64,000 nt of DNA from Trileptium ribeirensis. Its lineage: Eukaryota > Nematoda > Enoplea > Enoplida > Thoracostomopsidae. Positions 38,601 to 50,600 of this stretch are shown in pieces. The notes under the pieces were generated by a model. It was not told the DNA's origin and searched no databases. It saw only the letters and a list, made by a program, of their open reading frames with translations. How positions within the stretch are numbered: the first letter of the stretch is position 1; each line of letters opens with the position of its first letter. The stretch is taken from the NCBI GenBank assembly GCA_030248225.1, contig JASANE010017524.1, positions 78,298-142,297 on the forward strand. Direction: 5' to 3'. The translations under genes were made by a program, and so were the position numbers.

Positions 38601-41600
38601 CGTTTGTTCATTTTTGGTCACTGGAAAAAGAAGTAGAGTTTTTCGGCTTTGATATATATGACAAAAATATGACTGTTGCGTTACCACTGTAGTATTGCCG
38701 CTGTATAATTGCTATCACGGGATTTTAAATGGGCTCAGGAACCTGAATTTGAAACAACGAAATGGTCGCTAAGCGCAGAGTAGCCATACTCGTTCCGTTT
38801 TCCCTCGCTTTGGGAGTTACTTGTACATGGAACTCGGGCGATGATGGGAAACACAGCAAGTATAATGGCAATAGTCTGCGCTCAGTGCCTATTCCGAAGT
38901 AGCTTTCCAATTTACATAGATTCTTGAACCCCCGGTCAACGATGAAAAAAGCCAACAATACACCAGCAATTTCCATTAAGTGCAACGTTGTGGTCATTTG
39001 CAGCGCAAACCAAAAACGACAACAACCTATATTTATTCATCTAGCCTCCAAAAAGACGGGAACTTCCGAAGTTTGCATATAAATCACAACTTTAAAAGAA
39101 AAATAATATGAAATTTTCAGGTATCATATTATTTTCCCAATATAAAGCAGTATGGCTTGCTGGCTTTTGATACATAGAACGTAAAATGCAGTTGCGCCTG
39201 AATCGTATTTCGCACCAATGAAAACTCGCCACAAGTGACCGCTGGGCGGTCGCTCGTAAGGCGACTGTCAATTTGCGGCGATTATTGTAGTCATTGTATT
39301 CCTCTATTCAAGAGTGACTAAAATCCGATCATTTCTGTACCTTGGAACATTGTTACACTTAGTGCAGCGTCCCACATAGATAGGGTTAAAACAGTGAAGC
39401 CGAATGGGTTGAACAAGCTAATTATTTGAATTCTCGCTCCACAAGAAAGAAACTTACTTACGACTTTGAAAATTAAACTTTTTTGGGGTATACGCGTGAG
39501 ATTAGATTTTTATGCGTCGAATGAAGCAATAGTTTGCAGTAATCCATCAATGCAATGACGAGTTATGTCTGCCATTGTTGGACAAAGAAGACTTTTTCCC
39601 CTACAGTTAAGCACTGTTTTAGAGTTCTCCGCTCGCTGCTCTCGCTTTGTTTCATTATACAAATTTGATAAAGTTGGTGTTTCATCGTAATTATGTAGTT
39701 ATTTCATTAAGTGTGTGTGTAATATGTACATAATTTAAAATTGATTAGGTGAATCGTAAAATCTGTATATAATTTGCAATGGCGGATGAATGTATTTTCA
39801 GGTTGTGCGAACGTCCTACGCAACTTTTAGTCAGGACAAATTGTGACATAAATACCTGGTTTGTTCATTTGTCAAGTCAATTCTTGATCCCAAAACTGTC
39901 GACAGCGCAACAAAGTCATGCTTTTCATTTATGTATTCATACGTGGGAAATCTTGACAAATTAACGCGAATACAAATTTTGTTGCATCAGTGAGCCCCAG
40001 ACGCGTTTATCAAACTCAAAATACAGACGGCGGATTGGGTGTTCGACGAACATCCGACGGGATACCCCAGATTGGGTACTCCGGTTGGAATCTGTTATTT
40101 GTGTGTTTGTTAAATTATGTCTTTGCAATAAGATGGAGTTGTAGCAGAATTCTACGTATGTAAAAGGTACTCAGTGAATCGCAGATTTATTGCCTCTGGC
40201 CGTCGAACACGTGTAATAGCCAATGTATGTTTGGCTAATATATAATCAATACCAATATCAAAGTCGATGTATTTACATAATACTCATTTACTGTTCCATC
40301 GCGGTCTTCTGATAGATGGCTGCTTATTAAGTGGCGAACAGCAGCAGAACGAATGGCACAATAATCAATATTGCAAAATATGAATGTCCTAATAGATTAC
40401 TTCTGAACTGAATTCATCGGGAAGATTTGTGACTGGCGAACGTCACCGGTTACAAAATCAACGCCAAACTGAATTACATGAATTTTAAAACAGAGCACCG
40501 AACGTTATAACCAACGGTGAGCCGATGTAAATATGTAGTTGTTTTATTAGGTTACATCGTTCATCGGATATTCGTACAAGAACTATACAAATGTGAACAA
40601 GGTTGTGGCTATTATGTGGTTGTATGTAGTAGCTATGTGCGCTTCGCTATGCGCATACAGTCTTCTCGTAGGATTTGGTTTCATAATTCATTGACAAGCG
40701 TATACAGACCAGAAAAGAGTTGGCTTGAAATGTGTAACTATTAAAATGGCGTTGCTAAACTACTTGGGTTACAGAGTTATTGAAATTATATATGCACCGG
40801 TTTCGTAAATTAAATGAATATTTGGTTCTTTTCCATTATCCCCCAGCCCGCGTTTGCCTAAAAATAGTCAGATTCTGGAAATTTTGGTATTTATGTAATT
40901 TTCGAGACCTCCTCTGATCATTTTAACCAAAAAAACGAATTTTTAAATTTTTCTATTTTTTCGGGTCCCAAGGGTTGCTCCTTGGGAACCCAGAAAAATT
41001 CTCAAATTATTTTGACCCACCATTCGTCGTGGTTTGACGAGCTGAGTTTAATGGCGTTAATTTTGACGGGATCCGATAACCGTATCCTAAGTTATGGCAA
41101 AAAAACTATGAAGGCTGAAGGCTCAGCAATTGAACAGTTTTTGCCCATAACTTAGGATACGGTTATCGAATCTCGTTAAAAATAACACCATTAGACTCAG
41201 CTCGTCAAGCCGCGTCGAATGGTGGTAAAAATCTAATTTTTAAGAAAAAATATTTTTGGGTTCCCAAGGGGGAAGATTTTCGGTTTTTTGGGTTCCCAAA
41301 GCTCCCAAGGACCTGAAAAAAATCGAAAATTTTAAAAATTCGATTTTTTGGTTGAAATGATCAGGTTAGGTCTCGAGGATCACGAAAATACCAAAATTTC
41401 CAGAATCTCACCATTTTTGGGCAAACGCGGGCGGGGAGTGGATAATGGAAAAGAACCGAATATTTTACATATTATTAATAACTATTACTGTCTATGCTAT
41501 AGATGCTGTACGTTGTATTTTAGGCCGCGCTCAGAGTAAGCTTGATAACGAACGAGACTCGTGGACTCAAGCGATTGAGATCTTTTCTTTATATCAAGAC

Positions 41601-44600
41601 CATCGAAATCTTCGATAAAAGAAGGGACCGTGATTGCTTGAGATTGATATGGGGATTCCACGATTAACTTAGCAACAAAATAGTATTTCTCTTATTTTTA
41701 GCGTGAAAATTGAACAAGGTATGGGCTCGATTCCGGTTAACTCGGATAGTGTTAACACGGTTCAAACGTGGGACGGAATAATGGGCGGCGAGCGCCTTAC
41801 GTGCATGTCGTGCAGCGACAAGGTGAGCCCCAGGTCGTGGCCTGCGAAAATGTTCAATTATAATGATGATTGCTTGTTTGTTTTTGTCCGAGAACGATCG
41901 CGGTACGCGTTTGTCAGTCCCAAGCTTCGGCCCCTTCTCCTTCCTCCTCCTGTGGTGGATATTCAGTTCAGTTTAGATTCGCAAGGTCTGGACTTTCAAT
42001 ATTTGTTCTCAGGAAAATTATTATGGCGCCAGTAATCACCTTTTATGTTCCAATGGATGGGATTTTGTTGCTTTCTTTGCAACGGGTTGCGAAGTTTTTG
42101 TGGTGCAATGTGTACATAGCTCAGTTAGTTTTTGCCACTTGGTGGTGGATTGTTCCTTGATAAGTGTTTCTGATTTCGGGATCTGGCTGTCCTCAAAGGG
42201 TCTCAGGCTTCCCGTATTTTTTGTTCTTTTTTTTGCTGACTAGTACGTACATCGTGTTTCGTAGCTCTTATTTATTGGTGTTTGTGTGATCAGAGCCACT
42301 CTTCTTGTGTTTGTTAACACGGTAGCGCTGTTTCATTGAAAACGACGTGTGTAGTAATTTAGCAATGCCTTTGTGTGATATAATTATTTACACGCCACCA
42401 ACTAATTACATCACACTGTGATGAAAAGATTATGTTTTTGATTTGAGCAGCGCTTCTTGGTTTACAACATTGAATTTGTCTCTGATGCCTGTTTCCAATA
42501 AAATAAACTCATTTCCGAAAGCGACAAGAACAACAACTATCATTGTGTGCAGGCAGATCAGGTCCGCGACTGGGTCTCGCCTGATTTGGAATAAAAAAAT
42601 ATTGGTTTCAGAATATTAATTTGGGAGAATGTCGAAAGCGATTAATTATATATTACATAGGTACAATAAGAGATACATATTCATTGTGAATGTTATGTAA
42701 TTAAGCGGCCCCAAAGAGAGGCCGATATAGAGAGGGTGTGTTGCAACAGAAACGAGCACGTCGGCTGATTGGTTCACCTACGCCTGATTAAAATGGTTTT
42801 GGTAGTAGTCGAATATCGGCCGATAATGTGCATACTACCCCACGGGAGAATTTGAAAAAAGGTGTGCATTGCTTACTATGAGATAAACAATCACATACAG
42901 TTGTACGTTGCCAGGACAGGCTGTCGCATTTTGGAGAGCCGCCGGCGGATGGCTCGATACACATTTCAGTGGTGTAAAATTATATTTTGGATACTAATGT
43001 CTTTCGAACGAGTTGTGAGCTGGGTTCCAGCGAATGGAACTCAGTTTTGGCAAGTAAGCATTTTGTCGGAGAAAACGGCAATTAATTGTCTCAGAAACAC
43101 TGCCAAAACACTTTTGATGGAGAGAAAAGCGATTTTGAAGCAAATTTTGAAAATAAAATTTGCGAAATTGATTTCAGGACGTATATATTTTTGATCTAAT
43201 TTTATGTACTGTTGAGGGTGTTTTTACCTAGTGGAAACAAAAAATTGCCAAGGGACGGAACCGGGGGAACTCAAAATTTTGCCAGGGGGCACGAACTGGG
43301 GGCACTTGAAAATGCAATGGAGCCCCACCGTTTCCCAAATTTGGAGAGCCCATTTCGACTCCGCTTGTCAATCCGGTTCGAACGATAATGCAAAATAAAT
43401 TACACATTTATCGAGAAATTTTTTGTACCAATGGGGACCATTGGGAACCCAAAAAATCTTAAAAAAATTTGGTTTGAATATAACCAAGATGGGCATATAT
43501 GGTGAACCAGCTTTTCGCAATGAGTCCACTAGGTCAAAATTATTGATGTATCTTCAAAATTGACCAATTTCTGTCTGGGGGCTAAAGGAAAGGACTCTGG
43601 AAATATTGTGTTGGCTCTCCAATTTCTTAATTCATTTCTTAGTCGATAACCAAAAGCTTTAAGCCAGTGAAGAAAGCCAATTGAGATTCTTCTAGTGAAT
43701 AGCCATAGGATTGTGGGATGAGGTTTTTCAGCGGGGCGATTTCTTCTCGAAATTACAAAACGTGGGGCAGTGATTAAAAAGAAGCGATAAGACTTCCTCC
43801 AATAGCAGTGCCTCCTACAGTACCCGCCAAAAATGACTGTCGCTCGCTCGAGACTCGCTCGCGACTCGCTCGAAATAAATTTGTTCTAAAAATAGAATTT
43901 TCTATTAATTTAAATAGTTGCGAAATCTCGAGCGAGCCACTCGCTCGCGACTCGCTCGAAATGCGACGGTCATTTTTGGCGAGTACTGTACTGCCGAACA
44001 AATTCTGTATTGTCATTACTCATCACTGGATTGATGTACATAATGGCAAATTTATTCGACACGCAATAGAATTTTGGCTTGAGCGCATTATACAGCTTGC
44101 TATTTGCGCTACGAAGCATTTTAGTATTTATTGACAAAACCCACACAAATTAGAAATTTGTTTGTACTTATGACCATGTTGAGATCTGACGATATTGCGA
44201 GCGATGTTTTCATAGGCGTCGGATGAAATATAGCATACACTGTTCTCTCATCTATTTATAGCTACATCTTTGCTATAAATACCATTTTTTGCTGCAGTTA
44301 TCAGCCGAACTGTACAATTACCCCAACGTGGTGAAATTTTCTAAATTTCGATTACGTGAGTGACATACTGGCTTATTAGGAGAGAACAACTGGCCTGTCC
44401 ACAGCCCTCCGGAAAGTGTTGGGACTTCGGGGGGGGAGCATGTTAATTCACGGGGGAAATTTCAAAGTGGGGGAATAAATGTTGCTTAAAAATGCTAGAA
44501 ATATTTCCATATTTTGATGTACTTTTGATGTCTTAGAAGTATTTCCAGGATTTAAAACGCCGTCTTAGCATTAGAAGTAGTGGTATATAATTGATGTTTT

Positions 44601-47600
44601 AAAAATATTTTGCATACAGAAGTCCAGATTTAGCAACATAAAAAAATTTTAATTTAGTTGAACATGGGGCTTTAGGCCGAGTGGCGGGACTGACATGAGG
44701 GAAAAGTTCACGAACAAAGAGGTAATTGGAAAATGGAAAATTTGGTCCCTCTCACCCCCCCCCCCGTGGACGAACTTTATTCAATACATAATGTAGCACA
44801 TGTTTCATCGTTTCGGTTTTAAATTCAACGTAGGTGATAAATAAATTATCGACTTCATCTGTAAAATTCGTCATAAAAACCAACTTCAATCAATACCGCG
44901 TCTAACTGGGTTTGTATTTCTAAAATTTGTTCCTGTTTTATATTGCTGAAATTATGAAAGCGGGTTGCAGAAAAATCTCGGTAAGGGGTGCTTCGAAACG
45001 AATGTGGCACGGAATCTCGAAGACCCATGGTTTAGACATCCCCAGTAACCGTGAGTATATTTATGGTAAAACTGTAAATTACGGTTGATACCTTTACTGT
45101 TCATTTTTTCAAAAATCCATATTATGGTTTTTCCGCCGGTTTTTCGAAGAAGTTTCGGTTTTGAAAATATGACCATTTCGAACTTCTGCAATACGAGTCG
45201 CGCAATGGAAATGTTGATAGAATTATGAACGCAATAACATCATAGATTTGGATCCAGGCTGAGGCAATAGGAAACGGCTTCCCTTTTAATGTAATAATTA
45301 TTATAAAATTCTCAAGTCGGCTGCTGTTTTGTGCTTTACTCCGACGCACATGCCAGCTTACATCGTATGTAGTTATTACGCTCCGAAATATGACGATACG
45401 CAAGGATATTAGAGAGCCCCTTCTTTGGTAACCACTGTTATCGTAACTTATACATTTGAGCGCAGTTCACATGGAAATACTCCGAATTGGCAATTACACG
45501 CAGTAATTAAATTTGTGTTTACATGATTAAGTTTCTCGAGGAAACAGAATTGTTGCCAGCGGATATGATTTCGCTACGCTAGGTCTCCAATCCAAAAGAC
45601 AAAAATAATGCTAGCAGCGTTGTACTAGACTTGCAACTTTTTTTAAAAAGGTACGGTTCGAACTCGGATCAGAAACGAAATTGTTATTCAAACCAGGAAT
45701 TTTCTACCAAACTATATACCTTTATTAGCGAGCGAAGCTATACGGCATCGGATAACGGTGTAAAATTGGGGTGTACAAGCCGTGAACGACGGTGCGATGC
45801 TCGTAGTTGAGGGAAAAGGTGACGCCGAGATAATAAGGTTTTTGGGATCAACCAGTGAGTGTCCTCGATCGAATCGTGATTGAACCGCCGCAATGGCCGA
45901 CGCCTCCACCATCACCGAAGCCAATGCATATTATTAAGTAAACATTTTTGGTTATCTTTTTCGTTTTGGATTAACAAGAAACAATTTGGAACAAAAACTG
46001 ATGTATTACTGCATTCGTGTAGTGAGTGTGAGGAGATGTGATGGATCTGTTGAAGTTGAAAACTCAACAGTTGAGCCTAGATATTTTTTGTAGGTTTGCA
46101 GTCTTGAGAATTTTGCAAAAACTTATTTGTAGGCAGCAAAAAATGCCTACAATGTAGTTTCTATATTTATTGGGGTAACGCGTAGGCTTTCTCAAAACAA
46201 TTTGGGCTTTTTCGGGAACTCCAAGACGAATTCATACACATGTTTCGAAACAGAGGTGGTGCTCTGCTTTCCAATCAAAATAACGTGAGTACTACACAGG
46301 TTGTTTAAGTGCCATATTGAATCTTAATATTTTTTTAATTTCAATATTTTATCTAATATATTCAAATATTTTATCTAATCTATATTTTATCTAATCCATA
46401 TCAAATCTTAATTTATTCTTAATCTCAATATTTTATTTCAATCTTAATATTTTTTACCAGCAATTAAACGAACAATTTTTAGTTATTTTTAAAGCCTTAG
46501 GATGCTAATAGAAAACAGCTGACCGTAACGCACAGAGATTACGGATCAAAATGGTTATGAGCACCCTGTCCACATATTGCATATTGTAGCTGCTATAGAG
46601 GGAATCAAAAGCTTTATTTCAGGTTCTCCGCTGGAATGTTCTTGGGCTTCAAGGCTCGCTACTGAGTCAATTTGTGGAGCCGATTTATTTGGATACAGTT
46701 GTTTTGGGCAGTTTGTTTCATCGAGAGCACATGGTTCGGTAAGTTGGTTACTAGGGTACTGGGGGTATACTCAGAGCGTGGTGTAACGTAGTGGAGCTTG
46801 TGCGTTGCAGGGGTTAAAACTCTTAAATTCCGTCTGTTTGTGATCGGCCATAACTCGGGGACGACTTAACCGATTTTCATGATCTTGGACTCATTCGAAC
46901 CGCCATAGTCGATTTACAGTGTACATCCCCGAACGTTTTTTGATTTGAGGTGTGGTTCCGTGACTAGAGGTCAAAACGAGGGTTTTTAGCCTATTTTAGT
47001 GCCCTCCATGGAAGCAAGGTTATTTTTGTCTTAACTTTCGAACTTTTCTCTCAGTTTGGTTTTATTTCATAGTAAAATGATAAATATTGATGCCTTTTTA
47101 GTTTTTCGATTAAGGCTCCGGTTCTGGATTATGGTGTTTGAGGTATGGCACTTTCGTGGTTCCTCGACCCAAAATTCGAAAATTTGTTCTACTTCCTGGG
47201 CGGCTGAAAAGTTTTGCTTGGGGGTTTTCGGGCATGGAAAGCTCATTGCCGGTGCTGGTTTTCCTCTGCGACCCATGGTTCCATGAGTACGATGATGTGG
47301 CGCCCCCTTGGTTCGTCGACCCAAAATTCCTATAACGTCTTGGGATGCTGACAGCTTGCACTTGGGGTTTTCGAGCATGGAAACCTCATTACCGGTGTTA
47401 GTTTTGTTCTAGCTTGTGCGGCATTGTGTGATATCCACATATAGCATATCGGCACATGCTATCGAGAGCTGATTGGCTTACACTCAAAAAGCGCTGTGCA
47501 CATATGCTTCACTACGCTGTGCAATCTCGATAAAGTTACTGGTCTTCTGTCGGAATGTGTAAAAAGGTGAAATTTATTTCTTCAGAATTTTGGATCACGT

Positions 47601-50600
47601 CAAGAAGCACTGTGACTAACATAAAAGTATAATATTAGTTATTTATCTGGGAGTGCATAAATTATTGCTTGATCTGGTGTTGGTATATATAAATCCTTAC
47701 ACATAGTAGTTATCAAAAATTTATACCAACGCATTGCGTCGGTACCGTTTACCGCTGAAAACAAGTACCAACACTCGTTAGCTCATTAATGTATGAGGGC
47801 TACATCGATATTCTGTCTGCTGTTTTCAAAGTACGAAACTCATAATCTCAGTATTCTCGAGGATATATAATGAACGCTGCGGATGGACTCCTTGTCCCGG
47901 GGTTTACCAGTATAATTCTGATCAGCAAATAGCTCCATAAACTGGAGAGAAATGAAGTTACGGCGCATACATACAGTACCCGCCAAAAATGACTGTCGCT
48001 CGCTCGCGACTCGCTCAAAATAAATTTGTTCTAAAAATAGAATTTTCTATTAATTTAAATAGTTGCTATATCACGAGCGAGCCACTCGCTCGCGACTCGC
48101 TCGAAATGCGACGGTCATTTTTGGCGACTACTGTACCATACAAATTATTCTATTTAACGAAAATATTTCGAAATCCGTTTTGGGCATTTCATGAAGTATG
48201 TTATTTTTAGTATTTGGAATACAGTGGTTGATTCAATTATTGGATTTAAGTTTGATGGATTTACAGTTGATTGCTCTAATTTTTTTATTTTTAGCGCTAC
48301 TTATTCGCGTGTAGCTAACACGTTTGTTTCACCTGATGAATCGTTTTGGCTTAATCAGCCAATGGTCTCGGGTGTATCGTTCCCGGATACGCGAACCACG
48401 TCATCAAAGGTATGTAGAGTTGCGGTCAAAAATATGTACACAATCGAAAATGATGTTAGATCGCAATGGATCGTAATAATTTATTAATTTAATCACAGTG
48501 GATTGAGAAATCGATTGTAATTTCGTTTCGTCGAAATCGATGAATTATTTTGCAGTTAATTTTAGCCATGATTGTACCCAAAATGTTTTAGTCAAGAAGT
48601 GTTTTGTGTTGCATTGGCGAATAGCAGTGATAATGCATAGAATTATTGTTATTGCTCATTCCGAAAAGAGAAGCGTAGTGTTATTGTTTTGGTAAACTCA
48701 GAATCTACAGCTTGAATTTACGGATTTAAAACAAAAGTTTGCAACGTTCGTAAGTGGCTAAATATGTTTGAAGGGCGCAAAAAACCGAAAGCATCAACGT
48801 TCGTTTGCGTTACGTTCGTTCAGAAACGAACTCAAAAAATCGCTTACGTTTGACGTTAAACCAACGTTGTATAGTACGTTCGTGTTTCGTGTGCGTTTTA
48901 GTGCATTTATTTTTGTCCATGACTAGCTACTTAACGTTGCTATTTTGCGGGGTTTTGGATTGAAACAAGGCTGCGTATACAGTACTCGCTAGAAATGACT
49001 ATCATCTTTCGTGCGAGCGACCAGTGTTATAAAACGTTTCGAGTAGCGCTCGAACATCGATGGAGTAACGGTCATTTCTGGCGAGTGCTGTAGTAATGTC
49101 GTGACTATAAAATAAGCATTTAAAATGAGATCATTGTGCGCTTTTGCCACAAGACGAAATTTGAATAATTATAATTGCTATCGCTCATCGGTATGTAAGT
49201 ATTTAAATAAAAACTATTGAGATCTTAGTTGCAGAAAATTTCACAAAGGTATGATTTTTGTTCGAGCGCAAATAGTAGATTAGTGATTATTCTAGTATTA
49301 TTCTTACTAACCGTTATGGTGACTGAATTTGACAATGTTAGCTATGGCTTTTTTTCGGATGACACAAATAAATCAACTTTGTCGGGTCGGATTGATTCGC
49401 ACACAAGCTCACTTGAAAGGTTGAAATGTGCTTTCCCTCGTTTTGCTTGGGATAATATACGAAACTCGACTCCAACATCTCCCTCACGAAATGTGGGAGA
49501 AACAAGCTATGGTCGTGTCCCGAAAAAAGCCGAAAAACCAGTTCATTGTATCTCGAAAATCCGTGTAGATAGTGGGGTCATTTTGTATAACACTTAAAGC
49601 CAAGATGTATAGGACTGCATGATGCTTTACTACGGTACTCGTTTTTAGGATGTCGCATGTGGGGCAAAATAGGTTTTTCAATGGTCCGTCAGACCAAAAA
49701 CACTCGAAAACAGCAGTATATGCGGTATTCCTAGAGGTGTTTTTCGTTTCATTTCGTAGAGCATTTTATCTTCTGTATGTATAGCTGCAAAAATGGGACG
49801 AATGGTCATTATTCACGCTGCAGGATTGGATCAAAGCATGTTGGTGATTGAACTTACTGGATCCAAAATACACGAAAATGACAATACGAAATATCTCACA
49901 GTAGCTCGACCTATGTGGACGTTATTATTTTTATTTGGTAGAGCAATTTATCCCCTTAGCTGCGAATGATGTGATACTAATGTAATTATCTGGCTTCTCT
50001 AAAGTGTTGGAGTGGGGCCTGGCGTATTTCGCTCCACCCTGGCAAGAAACAAGAGCGCACCTTTAGGCTCCCCCTTGCAAAATTTTTGGCTTCCCCCAAT
50101 AAAAACACCACTAGATGACACGCACAAAAATTGCTTTCCGAAGTTAAAGCCTTAACTAATTTCAGCAAAAAAATGGTAGAAATTTGCATTAAGACGGTTT
50201 TGCAATGTTTTAGCGTTTTGAAGGTTTGCAGTGTTGTTGAAAAAATTTAAATTTTGCAAATTTTTAAATTTCGACTCCTCAGTTCAAACCAATGGCCTCC
50301 AGTTCGGGCGCCCTGGCATAATTCGAGGCCCACTCTCTAGTGCCAAACCAGGTCAGTCCCGGTTCATTCACTCTTATAAAATTTTCAGCAGAAGCCGGAT
50401 TATTAGCGCTGTATGGATAACTCGGGTGAATGTACCGCTTAACTTACTGCTGGAACTATATAATAGGTGTTCGTTCTTTTGTAGAGCAATTAATCCATTC
50501 TCTATGTATCTGCACATGGTGTTCTGTTGTCATTTACGCAGTCGGGTTGGGTCAAACCGGGTTGTGAATGGACCCATGAGATCTAAAACACACGAAAATG

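Larger units (their letters stand above)
34788..41701 (+). other. ADAR intron 9 (the longest intron)
   Basis: 6.9 kb. It contains a five-copy minisatellite with about 99-bp periodicity (34820-35315), two TACAG/CTGTA-type hairpin MITEs (35337-35397, 36803-36984), a repeat shared with intron 5 (36270-36675) and a giant foldback (40817-41464) just before exon 10. The stretches 37000-40800 hold no recognised features apart from isolated short open frames. Confidence 0.7.
41823..46622 (+). other. ADAR intron 10
   Basis: 4.8 kb. It contains a hairpin MITE (43816-43990) and a CTGGCC-family copy (44390-44771). The rest, including an open frame at 42862-43194, shows nothing I recognise. Confidence 0.6.
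46739..48294 (+). other. ADAR intron 11
   Basis: 1.6 kb. Mostly occupied by an interspersed repeat (46795-47545) shared with intron 1 and a hairpin MITE (47972-48135). Confidence 0.65.

Noticed and set aside
38725..38997. Minus-strand 90-codon frame with a hydrophobic N-terminus in intron 9
   Set aside because: It begins with ATG and looks mildly protein-like, but there is no recognisable family, splice context or promoter; chance is as likely.
45655..45675. GGTTCGAACTC as a tRNA box B
   Set aside because: No box A at the right distance and no acceptor stem.
46577..46786. 69-codon open frame over ADAR exon 11
   Set aside because: It is in a different register from the conserved [12 protein letters not shown] sequence, so it is a shadow.
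49229..49597. 122-codon open frame in intron 12
   Set aside because: It lacks an ATG at its start and no domain is visible apart from a single hydrophobic stretch.
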